A DNA stretch of 64,000 bases, taken from Fremontodendron californicum. Taxonomy: Eukaryota; Streptophyta; Magnoliopsida; Malvales; Malvaceae. The notes under the pieces were generated by a model. The model searched no databases. It had not been told where the DNA came from and saw only the letters and a program-made list of their open reading frames with translations. Shown one piece after another: positions 47,461 through 59,633 of the stretch (positions within the stretch are counted from its first letter, which is position 1; each line of letters opens with the position of its first letter). The position numbers and the translations under genes were made by a program. Location of the stretch: contig JAULJL010000005.1 of the NCBI GenBank assembly GCA_030761205.1, forward strand, positions 6,659,501 through 6,723,500. The letters are read 5' to 3'.

Positions 47461-47727
47461 AGAAAAAGTATTGAATGAAACGGTTACTCCACGTTATCAT
47501 ATATCCCTTCCATTCAAATCATGTCATTTAATCAAATTTTTGGAAAAAAATTAACTATTTATTACACATTACATGTAATAATTAAATAATGAATATTTAT
47601 TTCAGCAATTCATTAATGATTCTGATAATAAATGTTGACTTTTTTCTAAAAATCTGATTACGTGGCATGATTTGAATGGAAGGTATATATGCTGACGTGG
47701 AGTAACCGTTTCATATAATCTTTTCTC
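47461..47727. mobile_element. Palindromic MITE (ATGAAACGGTTACTCCACG arms), unit 2
   Basis: 267 bp with long inverted arms: ATGAAACGGTTACTCCACG and, further in, CCTTCCATTCAAATCATG pair with the right half. The TSD is ATAAATAT (47453-47460 and 47728-47735). Unit 1 has the unoccupied AATAAATATGAAGG site at ~39050. A copy is also in unit 3. Confidence 0.88.
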
Positions 47728-47735
47728 ATAAATAT

Positions 47736-47920
47736 GAAGGTTCTTAAAAGAGAAAATTCAATGGTTAAAACTTGAGATTTCCCTTTAAGGTCTCAGGTTC
47801 AAATTCTGAAATATGTGTGTGATGGGATTTATGCTGAATGTGAGAAAAATAAATTCTTATTGCGTAGTCTAAAATCTAACATTTAAGATTAAATGAAAAT
47901 TGTTTACATGTATTTGGAAA
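47736..47920 (+). mobile_element. Second SINE-like family, copy in unit 2
   Basis: Orthologous to 39057-39230, with ATGGTTAAAACTTGAGA and the better B-box-like GGTTCAAATTCTG. It predates the unit duplication. Confidence 0.4.
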
Positions 47921-48815
47921 AAATATAAAATATAAATCTTTTATATTTAAAAAATTCAAATTTTTTTTTTTTTTTAAAAAGAAGGAGTCAGGAAGAGAGG
48001 AACGAAAGAGGAATGAGGGGAAAGGGCGAAGGGGGGAGGGGGAAGGGAAGACGGAGGGTCAATCTGTGGCGAATTTGATGAGCCCAGAAGAAGATTGGGC
48101 CTACTTGCCTCTAGGCCGACTAGTGGCCCCTTTCTCCTCTTTTCCCTCCTCTGTCTCCTCGATCATTTTTTTTTCTAATTATTTTTTTTTTAATTTCAAA
48201 ATTAAAAATTTTAAGAAAAAAATAAAATATTAACACAAAATTTATTTTTAATTTTTTAAAATAAAATTTTTAACACAAAATATATTTTTTTAATTTATGA
48301 TTTTTTTTTTCAATTTTTATTCTAATTTTTTTTTTTTCATTTTTTAATTTATAATGAATTTTTGTAAAAAAATTATAAAATAAAAAAAGATACGTGGCAC
48401 TATTTTATTGGTTAATTTAGATCACATCATCATTTTGACTAACAATGTTAGTCAATGAGGCAATATATTGGATGAAACTGAAATTCTAGTACTTGATTGT
48501 AAATTTTTATTTTATAGGGACCAAATCGACATAAAGTGTATAATTCAAGAGAAAATTATACATTAACCCAATCTTTTATACACGAAAAATATTATGCAAA
48601 TTACAACAACATACTGTAAATAGTAGTGTTGTAAAAAGCATTAACAACAATTCAGAAAAAATATTTTTGTTGCAAAATATACTTAATTTGTACTTGCTTT
48701 TTGCAACATAACATTATTTATACTGTGAAAAAATATATTTTATAATATTTATACAAATTGCTCTAAAACATAAGGTGTATTCAGGAGAAAATTACACGTT
48801 AACCCAATCTTTTAT

Positions 48816-49046
48816 GAATTAATATTTGATGCACTGTCAATATATAAGGCTATACACTATCAGTGCATCTTACGATGCCACCTGTCGGATTAAGGTTAGT
48901 GGTTAGGGGTTAGGAATTAGCATTACGGGTTACAGGTTAGGGGTTAGTTGTTAGGATTAGGGATTAACTTTTTAATGAGGTGTCTATGTAGGATTCACTG
49001 TCAATGTATAGTGTCTATACACTGACAGTGAATAAAAAACGAACAT
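48816..49046. mobile_element. Mutator-type MITE with telomere-like interior, unit 2 only
   Basis: 231 bp flanked by the perfect 9-bp duplication ATCTTTTAT (48807-48815, 49047-49055). Near each end is an imperfect palindrome (GCACTGTCAATATATAAGG...ACTATCAGTGC and CACTGTCAATGTATAGTG...CACTGACAGTG). The middle (about 48892-48966) is GGTTAGGGGTTAGGATTAGGG-like. It lies in a stretch that is itself locally duplicated in unit 2 (48535-48770 against 48771-49210). Confidence 0.75.
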
Positions 49047-49538
49047 ATCTTTTATACAGCAAAAAATATTGTGCAAATTACAACAACATACTATAAATAG
49101 TAGTGTTCTAAAAAACATTAACAACTATTCAGAAAAATATTTCTGTTGCAAAATATACTTAATTTGTATTTGCTTATTGCAACATAACATTATTTATACT
49201 GTGAAAATTTATATTTTATAATATTTATAGTGCTCTAAAAAGTTATTACTAAAGATGAAATTTTTATTATGAAAAATTAAGGGTTCCCATATTCTATTTA
49301 AATATATGTATTTTGATAAATAATTAATTAATATGACAAATAAAAAAACTCCGTTTGTGAAGTCTAATTAAAATTTAACTGGGTTATAATAGAATAATAA
49401 TCCTTATACAAAATAAATTAAATGATATCCAATGTTATATGATTGTTATAACTCCCAAATTAATTAGTAGGAATTTGGATAGAATTACTCCTCCAACTAG
49501 CCTATTTACTATATTTATTGATCTTTGTTAAGAAACTT

Positions 49539-49542
<4 letters not shown>

Positions 49543-49613
<71 letters not shown>
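49543..49613. repeat. (TA)n(GA)n microsatellite, unit 2
   Basis: About 40 bases of TA followed by ~30 of GA. Orthologous to 41153-41199 (TA only) and 58361-58409 (shorter TA and GA). Confidence 0.9.
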
Positions 49614-49617
<4 letters not shown>

Positions 49618-51576
49618 GTAAATTCGCTCTTATGGGAATGGGGTTCGAAATTTAAGTTTATGAGTTTTTTTTTTTAATTTGATTAGACATCTACTATAAG
49701 AATACAAACAATTTTACAGTTAAGAATTTAATGCATCTACTATATGTATTACAATTATAATTAAACTGTAAAAAGATGTAAAAAAAAAAAAAAAAAAGAG
49801 TTACTACATAATAGAAAATGCATTGCTCTTTAGCTCTTGTATGGAAAAATATCTCTAACATAAGAATTAAACCTCAAACTAATTTGCAGTAATATTATAA
49901 TATTAATAATAACTTTTGTCATGGAAAGCAAAAACTAGAAGGTAAAAAATATGTTTTTCACTCATAAAAATTAGTCTAATTGATAAAAGAAGAATTTGTT
50001 TTTGTTAATTTTGGTTCGATTTACTTTTGAAAGTAAATAATTTTAAAAGCACATTTTAAAATTAATCTAATTGATAAAATGTGCTTTTAAAATTGTTCAA
50101 AAAAATTAAACCCAAACAAAACTTGAATATCTGTTAGTCTTATAAAAAAAAAACTATGTTTCAAAAGGATTTTTTTTTTCTCTGTTTAATTGTTAATTCT
50201 ATAAAAGTAGGAACTTATTCCTGAATTTCTTTTGGGCTCATATTATCCTTGAAATATCTAATTCGTAAAATAAAGCTATACTAAATAGATCGGGCCGGGC
50301 GAATTTGGGTTCGGAAAATTTATTTTTTTTTGTCCAAGTTTAGCTCGAGTTGAGCCGGATTGAGCTCGAAATTCAGTTTCATAATTATTTTAAAAATATT
50401 AAAATACTTGAAAATCATTTTTATATATTTTAATTAAATTTAAATAATTTTTTTATATAAAATAAATAATAATTTGGAATGAACTAAACTGTTCCAATTA
50501 TAAAAAAATTTATCCAAATCCAAATCTAATTCAATTCAAATCGAATGGATAATTTGATTTATGAACAAATCTAAACATGTCTCTCAAATAAGTACCAAGT
50601 ATAAGTTCAAATTTTCATAGTTCAAAAATAAATAAAACGTAATTGAAAAAAATACAAAAAATGTGTTTCGAGCACGTTTATATGGTGCAAATCATTTTTC
50701 TTGTTTCACTGTCCAAATTAATTTAAAAAAATGAACAAAAAAAAATTACCATCCTGTTTTACTTCCTGACTATAGAATTGAATGAAGAACTCTAGTTTTA
50801 TTAATCCTGACAAAGAGCATGCAACTTGATAGGTGGCTTTATCCTTGAAAAGAAATAAAGTGCTAAAATTATTCTGTCAACTAACATTACCTTGACATCA
50901 TTTTTCACTTTATTTCATACATCATCCGTAAAGTTTTTAAATTTTACCGTTAAAATTAAAAAACATACATTATTAAAATTTAAAATAATCAATAAATTAA
51001 TTTGAAAGTAAAAAAATACATGACAATATTTTAATCTAAATTGTGAAATCTGAAATTTTCATTGGTGATGTATAAAATAATAATCGTATATGATTATTAG
51101 TATTTTTTAAATTAATTGGTTGCACAAATTATTGTTGACCTAATAAAGTTTAATTTGAATTATTAAATATAATGTTAGTCCATAAAAATATTTTTATTAA
51201 GAAAAATGATAATTTAGTCTAGAAAAAAAATTGAGTTAAGCCCTTTAGTTGGTTTCAGTGTTGAAGTAATATAAAAAACTAGTTTTGATATCAGTAAGAT
51301 ACTAGCATATTTGAAATTTAATGAAAATAAAAAGAGAGTTATTTTTTCATTGTAAAAAATTTATAATCTATGCTAACGAGACTTTAGCTTAATAGTAAGG
51401 ATGGGGAATATATTGAAATCTTGAAATATCAGATTCAAGTTAATGTATGATTTTAATTTAATTTTATATTGAATTTATTTAGTTATATGCTTCTTTTTTT
51501 TTTATATATTTGAGATTATCATTGGTTAAACCCTGATTAAAATTGAAAATCTAACATTTTGCCAATAAATTATAAG

Positions 51577-51868
51577 TAGATTTGTTCAAAGGCTGGGCTA
51601 CCCGTCTCACTGGACAGGTCCGGTCCGAATAGGGTCGGGCCTGAACAAGGTTTTTTTTTTTTTTTTAATTATGGTCAAATTACTGTTCATCTTTAAAAAA
51701 TTTATTTAAATTTAATTATAATATAAATAAATATTATTATAAAAATATAAATAATTTTTTTAAATATTTAATATTTATATACAATAAACTGAGCCTACGA
51801 GCCCGCTCAGGCACAGACTTGAATAAGAGAAAAAAATCGGGTTGTGGCTCGGCCCGTGGACATGTCTA
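51577..51868. mobile_element. hAT-type MITE, copy H2, unit 2 only
   Basis: 292 bp with ends TAGATTTGTTCAAAGG and CCCGTGGACATGTCTA, flanked by ATTATAAG/ATAATAAG (7 of 8). It belongs to the same family as 10743-10974. Unit 1 has the unoccupied site near 43320. Confidence 0.78.
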
Positions 51869-51932
51869 ATAATAAGACTATTGATCAATCATATGTTAAT
51901 TCATTCATTCGTTATTTTATCTATTTAATTTA

Positions 51933-52115
51933 GGATTATTATCAAGTACACTGACAGTGGAGTTTTTTAACTCTACGAATGGAACTAAAAAATTATCACA
52001 TGTCTCATTTATTTTTTATTTTTTAAAAATATAGTATAAAAACATGTAATAGTTTTTTAACCCACTTGTGGATTTAAAAAACTCCAATACCAATGTAAAT
52101 GAGAATTAATAATCC
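51933..52115. mobile_element. Mutator-type MITE, unit 2 only
   Basis: 183 bp with ends GGATTATTATCAAG and GAATTAATAATCC, flanked by the perfect 9-bp duplication TTTAATTTA (51924-51932, 52116-52124). Unit 1 reads GATTTAATTATATG uninterrupted near 43377. The subterminal CACTGACAGTGGAG recalls the element at 48816-49046. Confidence 0.82.
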
Positions 52116-52988
52116 TTTAATTTAATTATATGTAATATGATTGCCTCGTTTACTAGTAAACTTCATAAAATAAATAAATTAATAACCCTAAGGTCTGTTT
52201 TATGCTATGAAGTGTAGATTAATTTGGATTGGGCTTAAACTGAGTCCATATGCATCCACAAGGTTGGTTCTTTTGTTCAGCTTTCTTTCTTTCTTGTTAC
52301 ATGCAGCAAAGGATGGATTGATTTGCTTTGCCAGGAGGGGTTGCAATAAGCTGAGGAATTGGCTATGGTAGTTAAAAATGACTGGCTTGAACCCCCATAT
52401 TTCCTTCTTCCTTTTCACATATTCCTTCCACTTTCATTTTGTTATGCTTGTATGGAGCCGAAGGCCCTTCGAAGGTAGACCGGGTAATTGGAACCCTTGC
52501 CCTGCAACTAACATGGTTATTTCTGGGAGATGCATGTTTTGCTAATTGCAGTTATAAAAGTTTCTCTGTTCACCAAAAGAAAATATTAAGAATAAACATA
52601 TTACAAGGATCTAGTTGTGTTGAACCCATCTCCACCTCGTTAGATTGGATCATTGCATGTAAAACATCTGACCGGCTCATAAGTTATAACTGCTCAACCA
52701 AGTCAAACCAAACAGACACATGGTTTACACCTATTAGGTTCACAAGTACTGAGCAACACGGCATATATAAGAAAATTAACGATGAGTAAGGTAAGAGAAA
52801 ATACTGAAACTTACTGCATTTACCTTTTATTCCCTTTGTCCCTGATATTTCACTGATTTAAATATCGAGACACAAAGACCCAACTCCGGTGCCCTCTGAT
52901 ATTTTTTGTCCTTGCAGACTCTTCCACAGCTTCCAAAGATTCACTCAGCCTCATCACCAAAGACCACCAACAAGTTATGTTCTAATTT

Positions 52989-53899
52989 TTTTTTTTTAGA
53001 TAAGCAATTAGTTTTATTTATCGAAGAAAAGTAGTTTAACTGCTACAAGAAGATAGCATAATAGACTTTACAACTTTTCAGATAATTGACATGTAAGCTC
53101 TAATGGCTACTGAACTTAAAGAAAAAATGGATGAATCAAGCCCCCAAGCCTCCCTAAGCCTCAGATTGATGGTGTCTGAGGCAACATTGCTAAGTCCAGT
53201 GATCTTCATTCTAATGATCTCCTTTATGCATTCAATGACCGCTACCTCAGTAGATTGAACTTGCTTGAAGCACCTGTTGTTCCTCTCTCTCCATATCACG
53301 TAGATGTATGCACTCCAAGCAAGGCGCATAATGACAGATATAAGAGCTTTTCCCCTTAGCTAGTCTGCTAATAGCCGTGTGCAACTCACGGTGCCCGCTT
53401 GATACTTCCCTCTGCAACTGACATAACTTTAGAATCTCCTGCCATATTCCCCAGGAGAACTTGCATTTAAAGAATATATGGTCCCTGGTCTCCTGCTCTA
53501 TCCGGCATAACTCGCATCTATCATCAACACTCATCCCCCATGAGATTAATCTGTTCTTAGTAGGCAGCTTGTCTAATATGGCCATCCAAGCCACCATCGA
53601 ATGCTTTGAAATATGCAGAGGGAACCATATCAACCTGTCCCAGGTAACTTTCCCTTGTCTGGTTCTAAGCTCATTCCATATCTTAGCCACCTAATACCTG
53701 CTCCCAGGGAATTTCCAGACTGGCATTCCATTTTGATATGTGATGAATTGCATAGCCAGATTCCTCATCTGCAGAAGCTTCCTCCAGGTCCAGCTGCTGC
53801 CTTGGGTGGTAGGGACTTGCCAAATTGTTTTGTCCTTGAGAACTTAAGTTTGTATCCAGGCGATCCATAGTGAGCCCGCCTGTGTGAAGAGAGACCAGA
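52989..53899 (-). mobile_element. 5'-truncated LINE (non-LTR) insertion, unit 2 only
   Basis: On the minus strand it ends in a poly(A) (T run at 52986-52997). It encodes the C-terminal zinc-binding region of LINE reverse transcriptase: PLHISKHSMVAWMAILDKLPTK, CELCRIEQETRDHIFFKC (zf-RVT pattern) and WRERNNRCF. There is a frameshift near 53330 and a stop near 53695. Unit 1 has the unoccupied GTTCTAATTTATTACAATC at ~44530. An imperfect TSD is suggested by TATGTTCTAATTT and TATGCTGTAATATA. Confidence 0.88.
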
Positions 53900-54444
53900 T
53901 ATGCTGTAATATACATTACAATCTTAACGGCAATAATTCTCATTACAAGCTCTAATAAATAAATGCAGTTCGGTACAAGGGCTTTACATCAGAAAACCAA
54001 ATTGGGTTCTACAACAAGGTCTTCTAAACGAAAATTTTTCTAACAATTGATGCTGTTCAAGGCTTGTAAATGTAGCGTTTCTGCACATTTCTCAGCACCT
54101 GAAACCTATAAAAGCCACAAATGGAACATGCCAAAATGATACAGGAGCAGGTATGAGCAGCAAGTCAATCTAGCAAGCATGCTTATCTATGTTGTTAATT
54201 CCACCTTGTTTATCAGGAGCAGTAAGAACAGTAACAGAACATCTTAGTTTCCATTTAACAACTGGATCTATAGCAAGAAATGCAGATGTGTAGGTGAAAT
54301 CATAAATAATTGCAACTCGAAATCCAACATGAATGACAAATAACTAATAATAGAAATGAGCAGGAACAAAAATAAACCATCAAGAACATACTACTTGCAG
54401 TGAAACAGCTAAGCAGTGAGCACAAAGCAAACTTCACCTTTTTC

Positions 54445-54582
54445 TTTTTATACAAAAGATGTCGTAGCCTGGAGAACATGATAAGGGAAAGAGTTGTAGA
54501 TGCTGGAATTCAAACTCCAAACTTACTGGATGCCACTTTTTAAGAGTGGCTGCATGAACCAACTAGACTAACCCGAGTTCAA
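54445..54582 (-). mobile_element. tRNA-derived SINE, copy S3' (unit 2)
   Basis: Orthologue of the unit 1 SINE. The left TSD is CAAACTTCACCTTTTTC at 54428-54444 and the right copy reads CAAACTTATCCTTTTTC at 54583-54599 (two changes). It was present before the duplication. Confidence 0.85.
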
Positions 54583-54645
54583 CAAACTTATCCTTTTTCA
54601 TGAGACAAAAGCAGACTCCTCTAATTTTCAATCCAATGAAGATCC

Positions 54646-54719
54646 TTAGAGAATTCTTGAAATAGCTTCTTGCAAGTCACCAGCTGCCCTGGCCACTTTA
54701 TTTTTTAGAAAAGCTAATT
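54646..54719 (-). pseudogene. Possible terminal exon remnant, unit 2 copy
   Basis: Orthologue of 45272-45345, with one amino-acid change (GIL to RIL) and no stop between the acceptor-like TGTGATCAG and the stop codon. The base change just upstream (CGA to TGA) would add a stop only if the exon extended further. Confidence 0.3.
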
Positions 54720-54919
54720 CTGATCACATACAGTTGACACACAATTTGTCTAAAAGGGACAGAGAAATCCTAGAAACAAATGTATATACTTATGGAAAAA
54801 AAAAAAATTTATTGCCATTCTTGGTTTGAACCCAGTTAGAATTATCATAACTGGTGATGGATGCTTTATTTCATCGGTATCGAGAAATCCTTAAAAACAC
54901 ATTTTTCTAAATACCTAGC

Positions 54920-55037
54920 AACTATCATGTATCAACCCCCCACCAGTCCACCTCTTTCTTCTTCTCTGATTCATTACTTTAAAGTGATTGTTTTATCATC
55001 ACCAAGTATCTGGTGGGGGGTTTGATACATGATAGTT
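54920..55037. repeat. Hairpin with 27-bp arms, unit 2
   Basis: Orthologue of the unit 1 hairpin. The left arm (54920-54946) is unchanged and the right arm (55010-55037) has one extra T making a 1-base bulge. The loop has diverged more than the arms. Confidence 0.75.
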
Positions 55038-55147
55038 TTTAATTAAATTATCAATAAAAAGATTAGAATAAAATTGATAAATAAAATTTTTGCTTTATAA
55101 AAAAAATTATTTAATTATAATTTGATAAATTTTATTTTTAGTATTAA

Positions 55148-55345
55148 ATTTGGATCCGGGTTCAGGTCGGTTTCTAGCTTGGGTATTTTCGGGTTCGAGC
55201 CCTTTCAGATTCGGGTAATTTTGGGCTCGTGCCATTTCGGGTTCGGGTTTTTTTATTTTCGGGTTTTTGAATTTTTGGTCAAATCGGGTTTGAGCGGGTT
55301 CATGTTCGGTTTTTCTGGACGAGTTTTCGAGTTCGGGTTCATTTT
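55148..55345. repeat. Degenerate GGGTTCGGGT minisatellite, unit 2
   Basis: Orthologue of 45770-45945. Its repeats give a spurious Gly/Phe-rich open frame. Confidence 0.6.
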
Positions 55346-55352
55346 ATTACCT

Positions 55353-56274
55353 CTAGTTGTTCGTCTACTTGATATAAAAAGAGATTTTTTTTTGTCCATG
55401 AGAAGATGATGAAAAAATTATCGGTCCTAAAAGTACCATATCTTAGTGTAACAGGAGCATTTTTGTATCTGACAAATTGCACTAGACCAGACATAACTTT
55501 TTCAATCAATTTACTTGCGAGATTTAGTTTTGCACCAACACAAAGATATTGGAATGGAGTAAAACATGTTTTTCGTTATCTCCGTGACACGATTGATATG
55601 AGTTTGTTTTACCCAAATGGAGTAAAGTCAGTATTAATGAGATATGCTGATGCTGGATATCTTTATGATCCTCACATAGCTCGGTCACAAACAGGTTATG
55701 TCTTCACATGTGATGATTCTGTTATCTCATGGCGGTCTGTTAAACAAGCAATCACTACTACCTTATCAAACCATTCAGAAATATTGGCTATTCATGAAGT
55801 AAGTCATGAACACGTGTGGTTAAGAACTATGATTCAACATATTAGAAGAGCATGTGGATTGTTTGTGAAAAATGACATGCCAACTATATTACATGAGAAT
55901 AATGCAGCATGCATTACACAAATCTAAGGTGGCTACATAAAAGGTGATAGAACTAAACATATTTCACCAAAGTTCTTGTACACACATGAACTCTTGAAAA
56001 AAAAATGATGTTGATATTTGCAAAACTCGCTCAAGTGACAACCCAGCAGATCTATTCACAAAGGCACTGTCAACTTCAATTTTAAAAAAACACGTACATA
56101 ACATTGGAATACGCCAACTTAAAGACATTAAATAATTGGTTTTATTTTTTAGGGGAAATAAGTTTTCTATAAATATTGTACTCTTTTTCTTTCACTAAGT
56201 TTTTCTCCTAGTGGATTTTTCTTAGCAAGGTTTTAACGAGGCATATTCATAGTGAATAGTCATCCAAGGGGAAG
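55353..56274 (+). pseudogene. Truncated copia pol (RT end and RNase H), unit 2
   Basis: Better preserved than the unit 1 copy. It reads TRPDITFSINLLARF, YWNGVKHVFRYLRDT, ADAGYLYDPHIARSQTGYVF and SNHSEILAIHEVSHEHVWLR, the copia RNase H pattern. A stop at ~55925 and a frameshift near 55997 break it. The canonical TEAEY has become SEILA. Same 5' breakpoint as unit 1, so it was truncated before the duplication. Confidence 0.88.
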
Positions 56275-56558
56275 TGTTATACATGCATGTGGTGGATGAC
56301 TAGATTAGGATGAATGCATATGGTGAATTAATTAGATTAATTATTATGTACATAATATTATGGTATATTGTATTGAGAAATGTATTCTTCCCTCCCTAAT
56401 GATTCTTGGAGTCCTATATAAGGATGAGTTTGTATCCAAGAAGAAGTAATAGAAAAAGGCTTAGTGACATAGCTAGTTCTTGAAGAACTAGACTTTGAAA
56501 GTTCATATTTCCTTTGTCTTGATCTCTTTTTATTTACTCTTTTTCTTTTATTATAACA
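56275..56558 (+). repeat. 3' LTR of the truncated copia, unit 2
   Basis: TGTTATACATGCATG to TTATTATAACA, 284 bp, preceded by AAGGGGAAG. Orthologue of 46844-47129. Confidence 0.75.
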
Positions 56559-56886
56559 TTTGAAAGGTTATAATAATTGTGATTAGACATATGCGAATCA
56601 TCAATCAAATTGGATCTCGTTCTGAACAAAGATTTTTAAATTTGGACACGGTTCAAATTATAATTTTATTAATAAAAATGGTTTTTTATTTAATTTTAAT
56701 TTTAAAATTTTAAAATATTAATATTTTAACATTATTTTAAATAATAAACGGGTTTAATCAAATTTAACCGACGGGATGGAGCAAGTCATGAGTAAGGACA
56801 TAAAAATGTCAACCAGATCTAATTCGTTCATAAATACCTTTAATTGTGATAACATGATAAAAGTATTTTAATAAATAAATAAATAT

Positions 56887-57152
56887 GGAGAAAGTATTGT
56901 ATGAAACGGTTACTCCACGTCATCATATATCTCTTCCATTCAAATCATGCCATATAATCAGATTTTTGGAAAAGTCAACTATTTATTACACATTACATGT
57001 AATAATTAAATAATAAATATTTATTTCAGCAATTAATTAATGATTCTGATAATAAATAGTTGACTTTTTCCAAAAATCTGATTACGTTGCATGATTTGAA
57101 TGGAAGGTATATATGCTGACGTGGAGTAACCGTTCTATATAATATTTTCTCA
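56887..57152. mobile_element. Palindromic MITE, unit 3
   Basis: Orthologue of 47461-47727 (left arm GTATGAAACGGTTACTCCAC, right arm GACGTGGAGTAACCG). It is followed at 57157-57300 by a second left arm without its right partner, so this copy has a local duplication or a nested second insertion. Confidence 0.8.
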
Positions 57153-58360
57153 TAAAGGTGGAGAAAGTATTGTATGGAACGGTTACTCAATGTCATCATA
57201 TATCCATTCCATTCAAATCATGACATGTAATCAGATTTTTGAAAAAAAATCAACTATTTATTACACATTACATGTAATAATTATATAATGAATATTTATT
57301 TCAATAATTTATTAATTAATTAAATAAATAATAAATATTTATTTCAATAATTCATTAATTAATTAATTAATTAAATAAATAATAAATATTTATTTTAGGA
57401 ATTCATTAATGGTTAAAACTTGAAAATTAAAAATTTATTTGAAAATTATTTATTTATTTTTTTTATTTCATAATTAAAAATTTTAAGAAAATAAATAAAA
57501 TATTAACACAAAAATTAAATTTGATTTTTTTTTTTAAAAAATAAAATTTTTAACACAAAATATATTTTTTAATTTATGATTTTTTTCAATTTTTATTCTA
57601 AAAATGTTTTTTTTTTTCATTTTTTAATTTATAATGAATTTTTGTAAAAAAATTCATTATAAATTAAAAAAGATACGTGGCACTATTTTATTGGTTAATT
57701 TAGATCACATCATCATTTTGACTAACAGTGTTAGCCAATGAGGCAATATACTGGATGAAATTGAAATTCTAGTACTTAATTTTAAATTTTTATTTATAGG
57801 GATCAAACCGATATAAGGTGTATAATTCAGGAGAAAATTACACATTAACCCAATCTTTTATACTACGAAAAACATTGAGCAAATTACAACAACATACTGT
57901 AAATAGTAGTGTAGTAAAAAGCATTAACAACAATTCAGAAAAATATTTATGTTGCAAAATATACTTAATTTGTATTTGCTTATTGCAACGTAACATTATT
58001 TATACTGTGAAAAAATGTATTTTATAATATTTATACAAATTGCTCTAAAAGTTTATTACTAAAGATGAAATTTTTATTATGAAATATTAAAGGTTCACAT
58101 ATTCTATTTAAATATATGTTTTTGAATAAATAATTAATTAATATGATAAATAAATAAATAAAAAACTCCGTTTGTGAAGTCTAATTAAAATTTAACTGGG
58201 TTATAATAGAATAATAATCCTTATATAAAATAAATTAAATGATATCCAAAGTTATATGATTGTTATAACTCCCAAATTAATTAGTAGGAATTTGGATAGA
58301 ATTACTCCTCCAACTACCCTATTTACTATATTTATTGATCTTTGTTAAGAACCTTAATAA

Positions 58361-58409
58361 TATATATATATATATATATATATATTTAGAGAGAGAGAGA
58401 GAGAGAGAT
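58361..58409. repeat. (TA)n(GA)n microsatellite, unit 3
   Basis: Short compound run at the position orthologous to the unit 1 and unit 2 microsatellites. Confidence 0.85.
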
Positions 58410-59633
58410 AAATTCACTCTTATGGGAATGGGGTTCGAAATTTATGTTTATGAGTATTTCTTTTTTATTGGATTAGACATCTACTATAAGAATACAAACA
58501 ATTTTACAGTTAAGAATTTAATGCATCTACTATATGTATTACAATTATAATTAAACTGTAAAAAGAAGATGTAAAAAAAAAAAGAGTTACTACATAATAG
58601 AAAATGCATTGCTCTTTAGCTCTTGTATGGAAAAATATCTCTAACATAAGAATTAAACCTCAAACTAATTTGCAGTAATATTATAATATTAATAATAATT
58701 TTTGTCATGGAAAGCAAAAATTAGAAGGTAAAAAATATGGTTTTTACTCATAAAAAGTAGTCTAATTGATAAAAGAAGAAATTTTTTTTGTTAATTTTGG
58801 TTCGAGTTTTGTAAGAGTACTTCAAAAGTAAATTTATGAATGCACTAAATCAATATGAGAAAATGTGCTTTTAAAATTTTTCAAAAAAATTAAACCCAAA
58901 CAAAACTTGAATATCTTTTAGTCTTATAAAAAAAACTATATTTCAAAAGGATTTTTTTTCTCTGTTTAATTGTTAATTCTATAATATTTCAAAAGATAGG
59001 AACTTATTCTTGAATTTCTTTTGGGCTTATATTATCCTTGAAATATCTAATTCGTAAAATAAAGCTATACTCAACGGACTGGGCCGGGCGGGCCTCGAGT
59101 CGGACTGGGCGGGCCTCGAGTTGAGCCGGATCGAGCTCGAAAGTCCATTTCATAATTATTTTAAAAATATTAAAATATTTATAAAAAAAATTATATATTT
59201 TACATTAAATTTAAATAATTTTTTTTTATAAAATGAAAAATAATTCGGACCGGACCGAATTGTTGTAATTATAAAAAAAAAAAATTATCCAAATTCGATC
59301 AAATTCGAACCGAATAAATAATTCAATCTATGAACAAGTGTAAGCATGTCTCTCAAATAAGTACCAAGTATAAGTTCAAATTTTCATACTTCAAAAATAA
59401 ATAAAACGTAATTGAAAAAAATACAAAAAATGTGTTTCGAGCACGTTTGTATGGTGCAAATCATTTTTCTTGTTTTACTGTCCAAATTAATTTTTTTTAA
59501 AAATTACCATCCTGTTTTACTTCCTGACTATAGAATTGAATGAAGAACTATAGTTTTTATTTTATTAGTCCTGACAAAGAGCATGCAACTTGGTAGGTGG
59601 CTTAATCCTTGAAGAAAAATAAAGTGCTAAAAT

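Larger units (their letters stand above)
47385..56810. repeat. Tandem segmental array, unit 2 (9.4 kb)
   Basis: Second copy in direct orientation, starting at the AACCACATCTAATCC that aligns with AACCAAATTTAATTT of unit 1. It is longer mainly because of a LINE, an internal duplication around 48535-49210, and extra MITEs. It also lacks the PIF-type MITE found in unit 1. Confidence 0.9.
56811..59633. repeat. Tandem segmental array, unit 3 (truncated, 2.8 kb)
   Basis: It starts AACCAGATCTAATTCG and is colinear with units 1 and 2 until AAGTGCTAAAAT at 59633 (compare unit 1 near 42605). Viral sequence begins at the next base. It contains an extra partial repetition of the palindromic MITE arm near 57157-57300. 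Confidence 0.88.

Noticed and set aside
52439..52789. 116-residue plus-strand frame in unit 2
   Set aside because: Unit 1 has a 36-bp deletion and other changes that break it, and no recognisable domain is present.
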